In this document: in pieces, positions 46,522 to 57,953 of the stretch | Position numbering within the stretch: the stretch's first letter is position 1 | Layout: every line of letters begins with the position of its first letter | From: Metridium senile | Lineage: Eukaryota > Cnidaria > Anthozoa > Actiniaria > Metridiidae | Length of the DNA stretch: 64,000 bases | Assembly: GCA_949775045.1 (NCBI GenBank) | Contig: OX459102.1 | Span: 3,861,533-3,925,532, forward strand | Reading direction: 5' to 3' | The notes under the pieces: generated by a model | Databases searched by the model: none | Seen by the model: only the letters and a program-made list of their open reading frames with translations | What the model was told of the DNA's origin: nothing | Program-made: the position numbers and the translations under genes

Positions 46522-46663
46522 TTTTCCTCAAACTCCTTGACCGTAGTTGAAAAATCTTAACGTAAACAACAGTCCAACTTTCCCGCCATGGTGAACCGTA
46601 CTCAGCCCAGTCTTCCCAAGACGCGGCCAACCGTAGTCATGAACCGTAGCGTTCGTATCTTAA

Positions 46664-47138
46664 AGTCTCTATTATTTACAAACTGAAGTGTCACGAAAGT
46701 GGGCAACATAGTGTACGTGTTTTATCAAGTAATACTATGAAAAACACTTTGCTAAAACACTGCTGCTCGTTTTTTAGATAGTACAAATATTCCATTTCCA
46801 TTATATAATAACGTCGTACACTACCAGTACCAGATTGCTTTGTCTAGATTCTTTTGTTAAACAAGGGTCAATTGTTCTATACATATTCACTAGGGGATAC
46901 AAATCTGAATAAGAAAGACAATTCATAAAGCAATCTGGTACTGGTTGTATAAAATAAATGACGCCATTGTGCAAAATGATTAAATAAATTACAAATTACT
47001 TTAATGCATAACTCTATTGCACTTTTTAGCGTGTCTGGAACTGTTTTACACTTTATATGTTAATTTATGTAAATAATAATTTATCATTCTTGATGATCCT
47101 TGATCAAATTTGTATAATTAGCATACATTGCTAAGTCA
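46664..47138. other. Intergenic, upstream of the ENPP-like gene
   Basis: CCAGTACCAGATTGCTTT at 46826 is mirrored by AAAGCAATCTGGTACTGG at 46929: a roughly 120-bp inverted repeat. No TATA box was clear. Confidence 0.5.
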
Positions 47139-47177
47139 ATGAGGCTCGACGAAGTCGTTGCAAACCGTTGGTTTATA

Positions 47178-50100
47178 ATGCCAGGTCGTTTTATATTTCT
47201 AGGCCTTGTTTTAATACCATTAGCGTTATCTTTTGAACATCCACTTCTACTCGTGTCCTTAGACGGTCTTGGATGGCAGTTCACTGGAGGCAACAAAGCA
47301 AACACGCCAAATCTTGACGACCTCGCTAAACATGGCGTCCAAGCGAGTTACATGGAGACGGTAACACCAACTAAAACTTGGCCAACACACCAGACATTCT
47401 TAACTGGACTTTACCCAGAGAACCATGGCATTGTATCGAATAACTTCTGGGACCCAGTTTACCAAGAAAAGTTTATATTACAATACGATTGTAGTAACTT
47501 TGACCCGAAGTTTTATGAAGCTGCTGAGCCGATTTGGTTGACTGTGCAGAAAAGTGGTTACCGATCAGCAATGCATTATTGGCCAGGGTTTTTCAGCTAT
47601 AAAGAAAAACCGAGTTTATACGAGAAGCTTACCTGTTTTGAAAACTGCACTAAGCTGAATAAAAACTACCAAGATTTACCTAAACATCGGAATAAAACTC
47701 GTTCTGGTTGGCCTCCTTACATCCATTGTTTTGCTAACCAAAGCCTTCCTTTCAAAACACGCGTTGATACAATCGTGGGTTGGCTGAAGCAGAATAATCC
47801 TCCAAGATTTTCAACGCTGTATATCAACGAGCCAGACTCAACCGGTCATACATATGGTATTCATACAGGTCACTATGCCAAGGCTATCGAACGAGTAGAT
47901 AGAGACGTTGTAGGATACTTAGTGGAAAGTCTGAAAAAAGCTGATTTGTTTGATAAGACTAATATTATCATTGTGTCAGATCACAGTATGATTGAAACGT
48001 CATCGAATAGGACGATATATCTTAGTGACTATGTTGATGTGAAAACGTTCACCATGGCAGAACAGGGTGTTATAGGTAAGACATAATAATGATGATGATT
48101 ATAATGGTTACAATGTTTTAAAGATAATTGATTAATAATAATAATATAATAATCAGGATACCTTTAATCAGGATACCGTCGTCACCTTACGATGATTTAC
48201 AGAAGGGTCCTAAAAATTAAATACGTAATGATGATGATAATTGTGGTATTGAATTTAAGGTAGTATCGAAAACTTGGATCTCTTTAATGAATTTTTTTAT
48301 ATATCCTGTCATTTATAGATCATTGTTAGGCAAGTCAAAAAACGTGAAAAAATATTGGGGTCACCGTATTGGTTATAGAGTTATAAGATATAGTAAAAGT
48401 AGGTATTTGCAATAATTTGCGGTGATTTGCTCAAAAGTACCTATCCAAAGCAGTCAATCTAGAATGCGAACGTATTCTGCTAGGAAAAGCATAAGATTAT
48501 ATCAAACGATAGCTCTAAGGGTTATCTAACATTTCCTGTCATAAAAATCATTGAATCATTTCCATATATGGGTATAAGTGAGCCATAGAGGCACAATTCT
48601 ACGCCAATTACGCACCCTACATGTGAATAGAGTTGTAGCATTTTTAAAATTTCAGAAAATTAAATCAATGAATATTTTATTTTTTATTTTAAATCGTAAG
48701 AATAGTAAATGCAGTCTTGAATAAAAACAAAAATATTGGGGGTCACCGTACTAATAGGCGAGTTATAAGCAACAGAATCAATTTTTTTTGTCAAAAAACA
48801 AGGTAACGGTCCGCGCGGGACTGGGCTCTAGTACTTTAAACATCTGCTTGAAACTTGTCAAATTAATTATCCTTGTCATCTCCAGAAACCCTAAAACCTA
48901 TTTTGTATTAGTTTACGACTAAAGACGTCAAAATTATATTTTATCTGTTCATTTTTACAAAGTTGTAAATTTGTTGTTTTGAGACAAAACAGCGACCATG
49001 TCAGGTAGTGAAAATCTGAGCATGTTTCGAAAAATGTCCCATTTTACCTCCAAAGTTGCATGAAATGACATAATACTTTCTGAAGTTATAGATAAGGATT
49101 CAAATTAAGATATTATTTAGATAAATTTAAAAAAAAAACGCAAATAAATGATGAAAAACGAATTGCGCGAAATAGATGCGCAGTAGCAAGAGTCCGGAAC
49201 TACCTTATCCGTTGGTTTGAATAATTATTGATGATGGTAATGGTTGCATGTGTTGACGATTGTGGTGGATGATGTTAATGATAGTGATGATAAAAATATT
49301 TGATTATTATTGTACATGTGATAATGTAAAATGTACGTGATGATGATTATGTTGATTAAAAATGGTGGTGATGAATAATGATTATTATGGTGATTGTGAT
49401 GATGTTACAGCGCAACGCGTAAAATTATGGTCACTGATAATGTATTTGCATACTTCTGTCTCGCCATCGATCCAATAAGCGTTTTGATCCGAGACAAGAT
49501 AACACAATCCTACGTACAGCGCTGATTGGATCGATTGCGAGACAGAAGTTTGCGAATACATTATCAGTGGCCATACTTTTACGCGTTGCGCTGTAAGACT
49601 TTAATGATTTTCTAAATGGCATTGAGGATGATGATACTGCCTGGCATTTTCTGATTTATAATGATGAGACTGATGATTATAGAGATGTATGAAGTAGAAA
49701 ATGATAGGAAATGATATGGTGAACATGCATATATCAAATATCACTCGAAATATAACTGATATATATGTTATAATATTATGTTCTTTGCAGGTCACCTATG
49801 GCCTTCACCTGGCAAAGAAGACGAGATCTACACTAATCTAACTAAGGTTAACATAGCTAACATGAAGGTCTACAAGAAGCAAGACATCCCTGAAAGCTTT
49901 CATTGGAAACACAATCGTCGTATCCCACCTATATTGTTAGAGCCTGATATAGGATGGGTAGTGAATACAAAACGACCTGCTGCCGTCAAACCCTGGACTA
50001 ATGCAGGTGGGACGAGTAATTATCTTGAAGTGAAATCATGTTTTTTTTTAATGGTAAATTATGGTTGAATGGTATAGGTGGTATGGTTTCCCGGGAGGGG

Positions 50101-50467
50101 GAGGGGTATTGAATAAAATCTAATGATTATAGTAATGGATGGTGATTATGATAATGGTTGTGTTGATGATGGTGGTAGATGATGATAATGATGATAACCT
50201 TATTTGATTATTAGGAGGGAGGAGAGGAAAATAGAGTATGGACTGCTGGCAAACTAATGCGATGTCTTCTTTTGCCAAAAAGGGTTTTATGGTTCTTCAG
50301 TGCCCTCTTCAAAAATCAACTAGTGAATTTAGAGTTGTCAGTGACAAGTGTCAGTGAGTTTGCAATAATGCAATGATAATTGTGTGTAGATCAAGGGTAT
50401 CTATTATATGTGCCTCATTCTCCTTGTTTATAAAGATCATTGACTTTTTTAGATACCAGTTGCTATA

Positions 50468-50509
<42 letters not shown>

Positions 50510-50848
50510 AATCATCATAATCATAACGATCAACACGTTAATGTGTTTTTTTTTTCAGGGCACGGCTGGCACGCAGGAAAAGAACTAGGCGCTATCTTCT
50601 ACGCCCACGGTCCTTCATTCAAGCGGGATTACAAAACAAAACAGCGCCTGCGAGCTATCGACGTTTACCCCTTGATGAGTCATCTCCTTGGTATCAAACC
50701 GCTGCCCAACAACGGCTCACTTGAAAATATGAAAGAGATATTGGCAGCTAAAAACCCATCTAGTGTTGGGAACCCTTCCTGGCCGTGGACCTGGACTACT
50801 ATGCTTTACATTAGCAGTTGTGTGGTGCTATTCAATCAAGAAAGCTAA
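47178..50848 (+). CDS. Ectonucleotide pyrophosphatase/phosphodiesterase, ENPP4/5/6-like, three exons
   Basis: A secreted or membrane-anchored hydrolase of phosphodiester or pyrophosphate bonds outside the cell. Exons: 47178-48075, 49791-50006, 50559-50848 (467 residues); junctions ATAG/GTAAGA, TTTGCAG/GTC, GCAG/GTGGGA and TTTCAG/GGC, all phase 1. A signal peptide spans about 1-19. An in-frame ATG at 47139 exists, but the 47178 start has A at -3 and leads straight into the signal peptide. Metal ligands and nucleophile expected for the family are present: Asp29 (SLDGLGW), Thr67 (PTKTWP), Asp220 and His224 (EPDSTGHTYG), Asp268-His269 (SDHS) and His373 (GHGW). The LYPENHGIVSNN block is typical. 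No somatomedin B or nuclease-like domain, so it is the short subgroup. A hydrophobic C-terminus (about 448-463) suggests a membrane or GPI anchor. The exact substrate is unknown. Confidence 0.9.
48259..49204. mobile_element. TTAA-flanked element, GGTAGT ends, copy 2 (946 bp), in ENPP intron 1
   Basis: GGTAGTATCG at 48259 after TTAA (48255-48258), and GTCCGGAACTACC ending at 49204, followed by TTAT. The right half closely matches 36830-37292. It lies wholly within intron 1. Confidence 0.82.
49408..49593. mobile_element. Hairpin MITE, CAGCGCAACGCGTAAAA ends, TA target, in ENPP intron 1
   Basis: CAGCGCAACGCGTAAAA at 49408 mirrors TTTTACGCGTTGCGCTG ending 49593; the arms continue through GATAATGTATT. 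TA at 49406-49407 and 49594-49595 fits a Tc1/mariner-type duplication. Confidence 0.85.
50469..50530. repeat. (ATC)n microsatellite in ENPP intron 2
   Basis: Uninterrupted TCA/ATC triplets, about 14 units, close to the exon 3 acceptor. Smaller GAT tracts occur in the same introns. Confidence 0.9.
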
Positions 50849-52298
50849 ACTATGTTCACTTATTGACAATTTGTCTGCATAGCAATATTTACTATGAATA
50901 TTTCAATGTGAAATATGATTTTTATGATGCAGAAATGATATTTTGAACAGTTTTTATGTCCCTAAAATAGACTTAAATCATCTAAAACAGGTCAATATGA
51001 GAAAAGTGAGATGATAAATGAATTGCTGAAATGATTTTTGATATCCAACCAGAATACAATTTATTTGATATACAACAGAAATAAGAACATTACAACTATT
51101 GTAAATGTAGTTATCTGATTGCCATTGTTATTATTACCACAACATGTTATCATATCTACAAAGAGTGTTTCTGCATATTTATGTTTTATATCAGAAGAAT
51201 ACAAAATATCAACAACAAAATATACTCAATAAATACTACATGTATCTACTATAAATATGAAGTGACAGTTCACTGGTTGTGATAATGGCATTTGGAATTG
51301 TAATATTTATATCAGTAAATTGGCTAAAATATTCATTTCAAAAACTAACACACCAATACAAAAATACTAATTGAACCCATGTACATCATAGCCTGGGAAA
51401 GTATAAACACCTTACATTTGAAAAGCCCAGGCAAATATATATTTAGCTTTATAATAGAGTCTAATTAAAGTGTAAAAGTTCACAATATCCACTACAGAAT
51501 GCATTGAAATTATTTTTATTAAGGCTATATGAATGTTTTACAATCATTCATGATATAAATATGGGAATTACAAATGTAAACCTTAGTTTCAATCATGTTG
51601 AGATTCCTTGTTTCAAACAACATATACACTTCATTTTCAACGTCAGTAAAGTTTTACTTGCCTCAACAGCAAGAAAGAAGTACAGAATTTGACGTGTAAA
51701 CCAAAATTGCACTTATAAAGAAAGTTTGCAGCAATTCAATTCTGGTACTGAATTTATCGATGACAAACAATGCCTGTAATAGTCTCAAAATGAGCTTCAC
51801 AAAAACAAAACATACCTTCATACATTCCTCATAGTCCTAAATGTGCATAAAACAAGTTATAGCAGTTCAAGGTGGAGTTAGAGCACAATTTCCTAACGTG
51901 TTTCGGATGTTTTCATATCTACTCCGTTTATCGGCCATTTTGAATTCTTCCTGAGCCCGTTACAAAATGAGTCAGCTTTGTATACTTTACTTTATGCGCA
52001 GAAAACACACTGTCTTCCCTGCAAAATCACTCAACTTATTGAACTTTCAAGCAAGGAAATAAGCCGCTTATCCCTATACGTACAGAAAAGAGCATATAAT
52101 CAAAGCGCAAAGAGCGTATCGTGGAGCCGTCTAGCCGTGGAGAAGTCTTCACTCAACCACGACCAAATGAAAATGAGTCGAATTTCAATAAACGACCATG
52201 ATCCTTTGCGATCGTAGCGCGCACGTCGTCTGACCGCGCGCCAAGCGACATACATATTGAGCGCGCGGGTGGGGTTCCTGTTGTGTATTTGTTTGAAT
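50849..52298. other. ENPP 3' flank, then non-coding
   Basis: AATAAA at 51228 is a possible poly(A) signal about 380 bp after the stop codon. No other gene was recognised. Confidence 0.4.
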
Positions 52299-52433
52299 GG
52301 GGCCGTTTACATGGGAAAACGTTGTCCCGGGTTCAAGGGACTGCTTTTTTTCCATATAAACGCTCGGTATAGTTGTCTCGGGTAGGAGGGTAACCCTGGT
52401 GCCAGGGACAATTTTTCTCATGTAAACGGCCCC
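52299..52433. mobile_element. Hairpin MITE, GGGGCCGTTTACATG ends
   Basis: GGGGCCGTTTACATG at 52299 and CATGTAAACGGCCCC ending 52433 with a partly paired core (GTTGTCCCGGG, CCAGGGACAA). Related to 39947-40117. Confidence 0.78.
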
Positions 52434-53065
52434 TTAGTCGATATTTTAACGAGCGCTTCACGATCGCTCCACAATTGTAAAATTTCCGAAGTCCGTCCTA
52501 ACAACTTGGGGCGCACCTCGACTCCATGCTGCCTTTTTTAAAAACAAATTTTAACCCATTTGCTGAGATGATCATACTGTCTTTTGATTGTAGTTGAACA
52601 GCAACGTAGTTTATATATTCGAAAAAAAATTAAAATTTTCTCCCATGGCCGATTTACTACGCGCGATAATAAATTTGTCACGTGACCGAGTTTCACACCT
52701 TGTCCAAATCCTACCCTCTTCGACACCGCACGACTTTGACGAAAAGCCACAGGAATCACATCAGCGCTCATTCAAAAAAATACACCACAGGAAGCCCGCC
52801 CGTGCGCTCAAAGAATAACAAAAATACTTTAGTTAAATATGGCGCGCGAGGCGCGAGGTAAAAAATAATTTATATTTGCTATAAAAAATTCCTCAGGTAG
52901 TTGGGCTGCCTGTGCTTATACTAGAACTTTCAACGTAAATGTTTAATTTTTTTAATTAAATGGTTCATGGTAAATACCTTGGTATGGGTCAATAATAAAA
53001 TTGCTTGCCGGATACAACACACGTGATTCCTGGTACCTCCCCTCCTTTTAAGAATGTAATCCTTT
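52434..53065. repeat. Dispersed repeat with a GGGCTGCCTGTG end
   Basis: CACGTGACCGAGTTTCACACC (52678) and GCGCTCAAAGAATAAC (52802) also occur around 38530-38560 and 40410-40540. AGTTGGGCTGCCTGTG at 52907-52922 is the terminus of the CACAGGCAGCCC family. It is a degraded or partial member. Confidence 0.55.
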
Positions 53066-53232
53066 AAGGGGCGGCTCCAGAAATTTTTCAGGGGGTGTTT
53101 CATCTTTTAAAAGGTGTTAGGGGGTGTCCGGTCCTTAAATGTCTTAAATAAAATAGGGGTAAAAGGGGCGCTAGGGGGGGGGGGGGGGGGGGGGGTGTCC
53201 GGTGCCTGAAGGGGCACCCCCTAGATCCGCAA
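53066..53232. repeat. Short hAT-like MITE with 23-G run
   Basis: GGGGCGGCTCCAGAAAT at 53068 and CCCCCTAGATCCGC at 53217 resemble hAT ends. A run of 23 G lies at about 53173-53195. Confidence 0.6.
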
Positions 53233-54355
53233 TTATAATTGTCAACAAGTCATGCATCATGAGTTGGCTTCAACTCATTTGTAAGCTGCACCAAATGGAA
53301 ATTTCAACGACTATACACAAATTTAAGTGCTTATAAGTATTTTTTTTATTTTATTTTATCTTTTTTTTTTTTTTCTTCTTCAAATAGATAGACAACGAGC
53401 AGAGTCTAATTCATAAACCTGCTCTAAAGACCTAAATAATTACGTGCTTTTCAGCTTGATAGCTAAAGGGTAATACTCTTCATTTTTAACACGCTGGGCT
53501 TAAAATTTCTAATTTCATTAATGTTTGGATTGATCAAACAAATTACATTTGATTATTTTAAGCGTTATGGCTATGTCTATGACGTCACAATTACGTTATA
53601 ACATTGTTTCTAATGGTTAATTTCATATAGCTTGAAATTGAACATTTTTATAATTATATATATATATATACATACATATCCGATTGACTGAACCCAGCTT
53701 CTTAGCTTACGTACTAGCTTTCAAAGCTATTATAAGTAGCCGTGCTCAAAATATATATGCTTAATCTTATCTTAATTTTATTGAGTGATAAATACTACAT
53801 TAATAAAATTTACATCGATCACTATGGTTAACATCACCCTAAGGGAAAAGCGCGAACGGGACGCAAGTCCCATGCAAGGCACCTCCCTTATATAGTTGAC
53901 TATATAATAGAAACTGGCATGTAATATAATGTGAAAAGATAATTATTGATAATTATTTATTTGATCAATCAACTGTGTGAGAATAAAGTTATTATGTATG
54001 TAACAATAGTTGTTTAGTGCTCTACAAAAATTACAATCAAGCTTTTTTACAAGTTTATGATTATATTATGTTTCAAATGGTGTCAAATTCTTGATAACTT
54101 TAGCTAGAAACGTCATTGCGAGCTCTTATCTATAATTAACGTCTAAGTATTTTGCACAATATACCTCTTCAGATGAACTAGAATTACCAATACATGGATA
54201 AAGGATACGAAAAACCCACACAAAGAAATGGCATCTATGACATCACTGAAACGTCATTAAAATATAACATTTTATATATTGTCATATCTGTAATTAATAT
54301 TCTGTGAAATTTTGAGGTTATTTGGACGGCCGTGTTAACTAAACGTTTTTACATG
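53233..54355. other. No gene seen
   Basis: AT-rich with a short (TA)n at about 53656-53672. Nothing else recognised. Confidence 0.4.
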
Positions 54356-54357
54356 TA

Positions 54358-54585
54358 CACCTACTTGCGGTAAGGTTGTCATACAAAATAGAACATTTGT
54401 CACAAAGAAGATAGAACATTTGTGATTTAGTGCGAAAGGAATTAATTAAAAGACAAAAGAGAGAGTTCAGCTTAAGTGATTTTCTTTTGTCTTTTAATCA
54501 ATTCCTATCGTACTAAATCACAAATGTTCTATTTTCTTTATAACAAATGTATATGTTTGTATGACAACCTTACTGCAAGTAGGTG
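54358..54585. mobile_element. MITE, CACCTACTTGC family, copy 2, TA target
   Basis: CACCTACTTGCGGTAAGG at 54358 and CTTACTGCAAGTAGGTG ending 54585, flanked by TA. It matches 30132-30361 almost throughout, including AATTAATTAAAAGACAAAAG in the left core. Confidence 0.88.
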
Positions 54586-54825
54586 TAACCACCAGAATAT
54601 ATTTTCGTGAATTACAAATTGATACAAAAACCCATGCAAATTTACAACTCCCCTAAATGAATGCTAATGATATCATCAAGGGCCACGTTGTTATATTAAA
54701 GAAACTTAAAATGTATACTAATTAGCATAATTATAATACCCAAGCCTTAATTTACTTGATAATTTCTTACAACAGTTGTTTTCCTTTCTTTCTTATATAA
54801 AAAGGCTCGATGCGTGATGGCCGAT

Positions 54826-56452
54826 TTATCGTATGTACATGGCACCACCTGGAGGAATGATGTTGGTCAAATGGTTAGAAACAGATCGTGTACCACACGA
54901 ATCATGCACTGGGTAGCATTGTGTGGTACTTGCTTCAAAATAAAAGTAGTAGTCATGGGCGTAGAGAGCAACACCGCAAATATGAATATATAGCATCGTT
55001 GGTGCTTTGTCCAGACAGACTGTAGCAACATTCTTGACCACCTTACAGCTGATGCTGCCTTGTTTCATATTAACCAGGTCACCAATGCCTGGACGACAGG
55101 AAACCCAGTGGGTGATGTTGGGCTTAACAAGAAACTCGTTACCAATCTCCTTCCATAATGAGAAACTCATGGCCGAGTAGGAAGTCTCACTCAAAGGGAC
55201 TGTGGTAGATATCTTATCAGGCGTCGTGTAGGCTGGACCTACTGGCCAGTTGGGGACTGGATTGACACCGTTCGAATATGACTTGAAATTTGCGAAATTC
55301 AAAAAGTGATAGCTGTAGACTAGGGTCCAGCCTCCTCCGTCGGTTTCCATATCACAGTAAACTTGGAAGGGTGGGGTCTGGGTAACACCTTGGTCAATTT
55401 GGATCCAGTAAATCCCGGATGAAGCTCTTATATTAAGTTCCAGGATCCTCTTGCATGAAGGAGCGGGGTTTATTTTGGATGATCCATGATCTATTCAATA
55501 AATAAACAGTTTTAATCGAATTACTTAAAATCGGCTATACATCGCACAATCTATTTAATTTGACTCCTCTCGTCCAATCAGAATCGAATAATTTTGTACA
55601 GTATATTATAATTAAGGGAACACCGCATCCCTGTTGGCTTAATTGATAGATAAGTTGAAGTTATGCAGCTGTTTCAAAAAAGGTTGATGAAAATTATGTT
55701 GCTTGTTGTATGTTGCTTACATGCAAGCTTGAATTAAGTTATATTCATATTCAACACAGGATAAACTATGCTGGAAAATCATACAGATAAAAAAACTCCT
55801 TTTACACGTTATCCAGCACTGCTGTTCTATTTGAAATAATATGCACAAACTCCAAGCAAAGCACAAAAAAATGCATTGCTTAACAATAGAGAGCAAATAT
55901 AAATTTACTTTGAATTGGGCCTATCCCTGTGCAAATGTGCCTTTTTCAAATAGTACAGCGGTGCTGGATATATTTATGTAGCAACTGGGCAAAATGTCAA
56001 AGCCTTGAGTGATTGAATAAAATATCTACATTCGTTTAAAGTTGACCGGTCCATCACTAAAATAATTGTTGGAACTCTCTTTAAGGTGAACTAGTTCTCA
56101 GTATTTTCACTCAAATTGTTGCTTTCTCTAATGTCTTACCTGGATCTCTCGTTTCTGCATAAACTGAATCGTACTGTGGGACGAATCGAGAAGGAAACCC
56201 CAGCTTTGTCACGTGATTGTGCTCGCATCTCTCATTGGCTATTTTATAATTGATGCTACTGCAGTCTTTATCGTTAAAACACTTGTTATAGCATGTACCA
56301 AGGCTTTCTTCAATTGTGGTCTTGTAGGAAGACAATAGCAGGACATAACCATATTGAGAGTCTCTAGATTTCGTACATTGTTGTGCTGATAGTAGTGGCA
56401 GGATTTGGAGAAGTTGGGCAATGACTGTTATAAGTATTCCTTTGGAGATCAT
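54826..56452 (-). CDS. Secreted PAN/apple plus fibrinogen-like protein, two exons
   Basis: Exon 1 is 56452-56140 and exon 2 is 55490-54826 on the minus strand, 325 residues. The donor is CCAG/GTAAGA, the acceptor TTGAATAG/ATC, and both are phase 1. A signal peptide covers about 1-23 (ending LLSA). A cysteine-rich PAN/apple-like region follows (about 26-97, with GTCYNKCFNDKDCSSINYK). Exon 2 begins a fibrinogen C-terminal-like domain at about 117 (CKRILE), then FQVYCD and METDGGGWTLVYSY (152-165), the family hallmark. Beyond this point the sequence departs from canonical fibrinogen domains: I do not see the calcium-binding site. Such proteins usually act as extracellular lectin-like or matrix molecules; here that is inferred from domains only. 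Without splicing, exon 1 would end in eight non-homologous residues. Confidence 0.82.
55805..55975. repeat. Inverted-ended repeat related to 37840-38020
   Basis: CCAGCACTGCTGTTCTATTTGA and TCAAATAGTACAGCGGTGCTGG close an element within the intron of the PAN/fibrinogen-like gene. The core CACAAACTCCAAGCAAAGCAC is shared with 37890-37920. Confidence 0.7.
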
Positions 56453-57572
56453 CCTGTTTTAGAATAAGGTAGAAATGGTGTGAAATCATATGCATGTATG
56501 CAAATTTGGCAATGTTTACTAATGTTTTCTTTTAGTTTAGGTTGATGCTTGCAATTCGTCATAACAAATATAGTTATAATTATTCTAATTATTCCTTTGT
56601 ATGACAAAAGCGCAGGCAAAAACACTTTTTACAACACTTGTGTGAAATCACGCAAACTGATTGGCTGAGAGCTATGTTCCATAGGAGACAGACACATGGA
56701 ATGGCGTCATTTTTGGCTATTGACAATAAATTACGTCATCGTGTCACGCAACGCTTGTGCAAAGTCAAAGGAAATTTTGCAATGTACACGAAGGATTTTC
56801 CCCCAAAAAAGTCCGATAAAAACATGTTTATGGAGAGATTCAGTGAATGGCAATTGACTTAATTTAAGTAGAAAATTGCAATAAATGTCACTATGTTTGC
56901 ATCGATTGTTTGTCATTTGTATTTTATGTACGTAATTTTTCAACTTTTTGTCAAATTTTCAACTGTCGCTAACCGTCGAAAGATTTTTCAACAAAAACAT
57001 GTCCAGAAATATTTTCGATGAAATATTTTCGCGACTCCGCCAATACCGAATATATTTTCTCCCAACTAGCTGTCAATATTTTGTGGTATTGCCGTCTCAA
57101 AATCGTAATTAGTTGATATAATTTATAAATGTATATGATATGACATCATTTACGGGGTACATATAGGTGAATTGCAAACATTCCATGAAGAGTGAACTGA
57201 ACAAAAGTAAACCATCATCGTGACTGACGGTACGTTTGTTCAATTCGCTCGCCTTGGAATGGTTCCAATACCCCTATACATATTCGATAAGCTTCTTGAT
57301 GGGATACATTTTTAATCCAAGTTGACCGTAGGGCACTATTAAATCTCAAATTATAAGTTTCAAGAATAGTGTGAAAAAAAAGTTAAAACTCGTACGCTGA
57401 AGTCGTGGATGTGAATACATATTATTTCAGAATGTTTTTTGGTGAAGCTGAGAATTCACATTTCCTAAATTTCGCGTACAAACGTTTGTCAAACATTTCT
57501 ATATCAGTTGATTAAAGCAATTATACTAGAAATATCGTTGTTCATGCTATAGAGTATATATTACATCAATAA
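56453..57572. other. No gene seen
   Basis: Upstream flank of the PAN/fibrinogen-like gene, then AT-rich sequence. AGGTGAATTGCAAACATTCC at 57167 and GCCTTGGAATGGTTCCAAT at 57252 are partly inverted and recur near 59695. Confidence 0.4.
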
Positions 57573-57953
57573 ATGCCGGATTCGAATCAGCCAATCAACG
57601 TACATCGCGATAGGTACGGACGGACGTACGTTGTACGGACGTGCGCTTGGGATTCTTGTGTCAAAACCATCAAAAATCGACTCGATGCATTACCATATTT
57701 TCTTATGTATGGTGCTCCGCTTGCGCGGGCCTTCGACTCGTGCAGGAGTTCTGCTACTAAAGAAAAGCAAAAGACTGATTCCAAAAGATCAAGAAAACGT
57801 GTCTGTAGATACCTTCGTGGTAGAATAAAGACTATACAGCAATTTAAAAAAATTAAAAAAGAAGCGGCTTTCTTCGTTTTGAAAACTGTCTTCAAATCGC
57901 TTCCCTCAGCACAGTTTATTGAAGGATTTTTAAGATTGGCAGTTGAACTATGA
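57573..57953 (+). other. Unassigned 126-codon frame
   Basis: The frame is basic in its second half (KRSRKRVCRYLRGRIK) and has no recognisable domain, signal peptide or splice context. Overlapping frames exist on the other strand. It could be an uncharacterised exon or chance; I do not call it a gene. Confidence 0.2.

Larger units (their letters stand above)
43013..46659. mobile_element. PIF/Harbinger DNA transposon, apparently complete
   Basis: Inverted ends GATACGAACGCTACGG (43013) and its reverse complement (to 46659), with ACGGTT continuing after a small gap in both. TTAA lies on both sides (43009-43012 and 46660-46663), so the usual 3-bp Harbinger duplication (TWA) cannot be separated from the terminal bases. 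Inside are the two genes typical of the superfamily: a Myb-like DNA-binding protein (43307-44427, plus) and a HARBI1-type nuclease (45439-46521, minus), convergently arranged. Both frames are intact, so the element may be autonomous. Confidence 0.85.

Noticed and set aside
57573..57953. 126-codon basic frame
   Set aside because: Not called a gene: no domain, splice context or homology recognised, and it has a comparable frame on the opposite strand.
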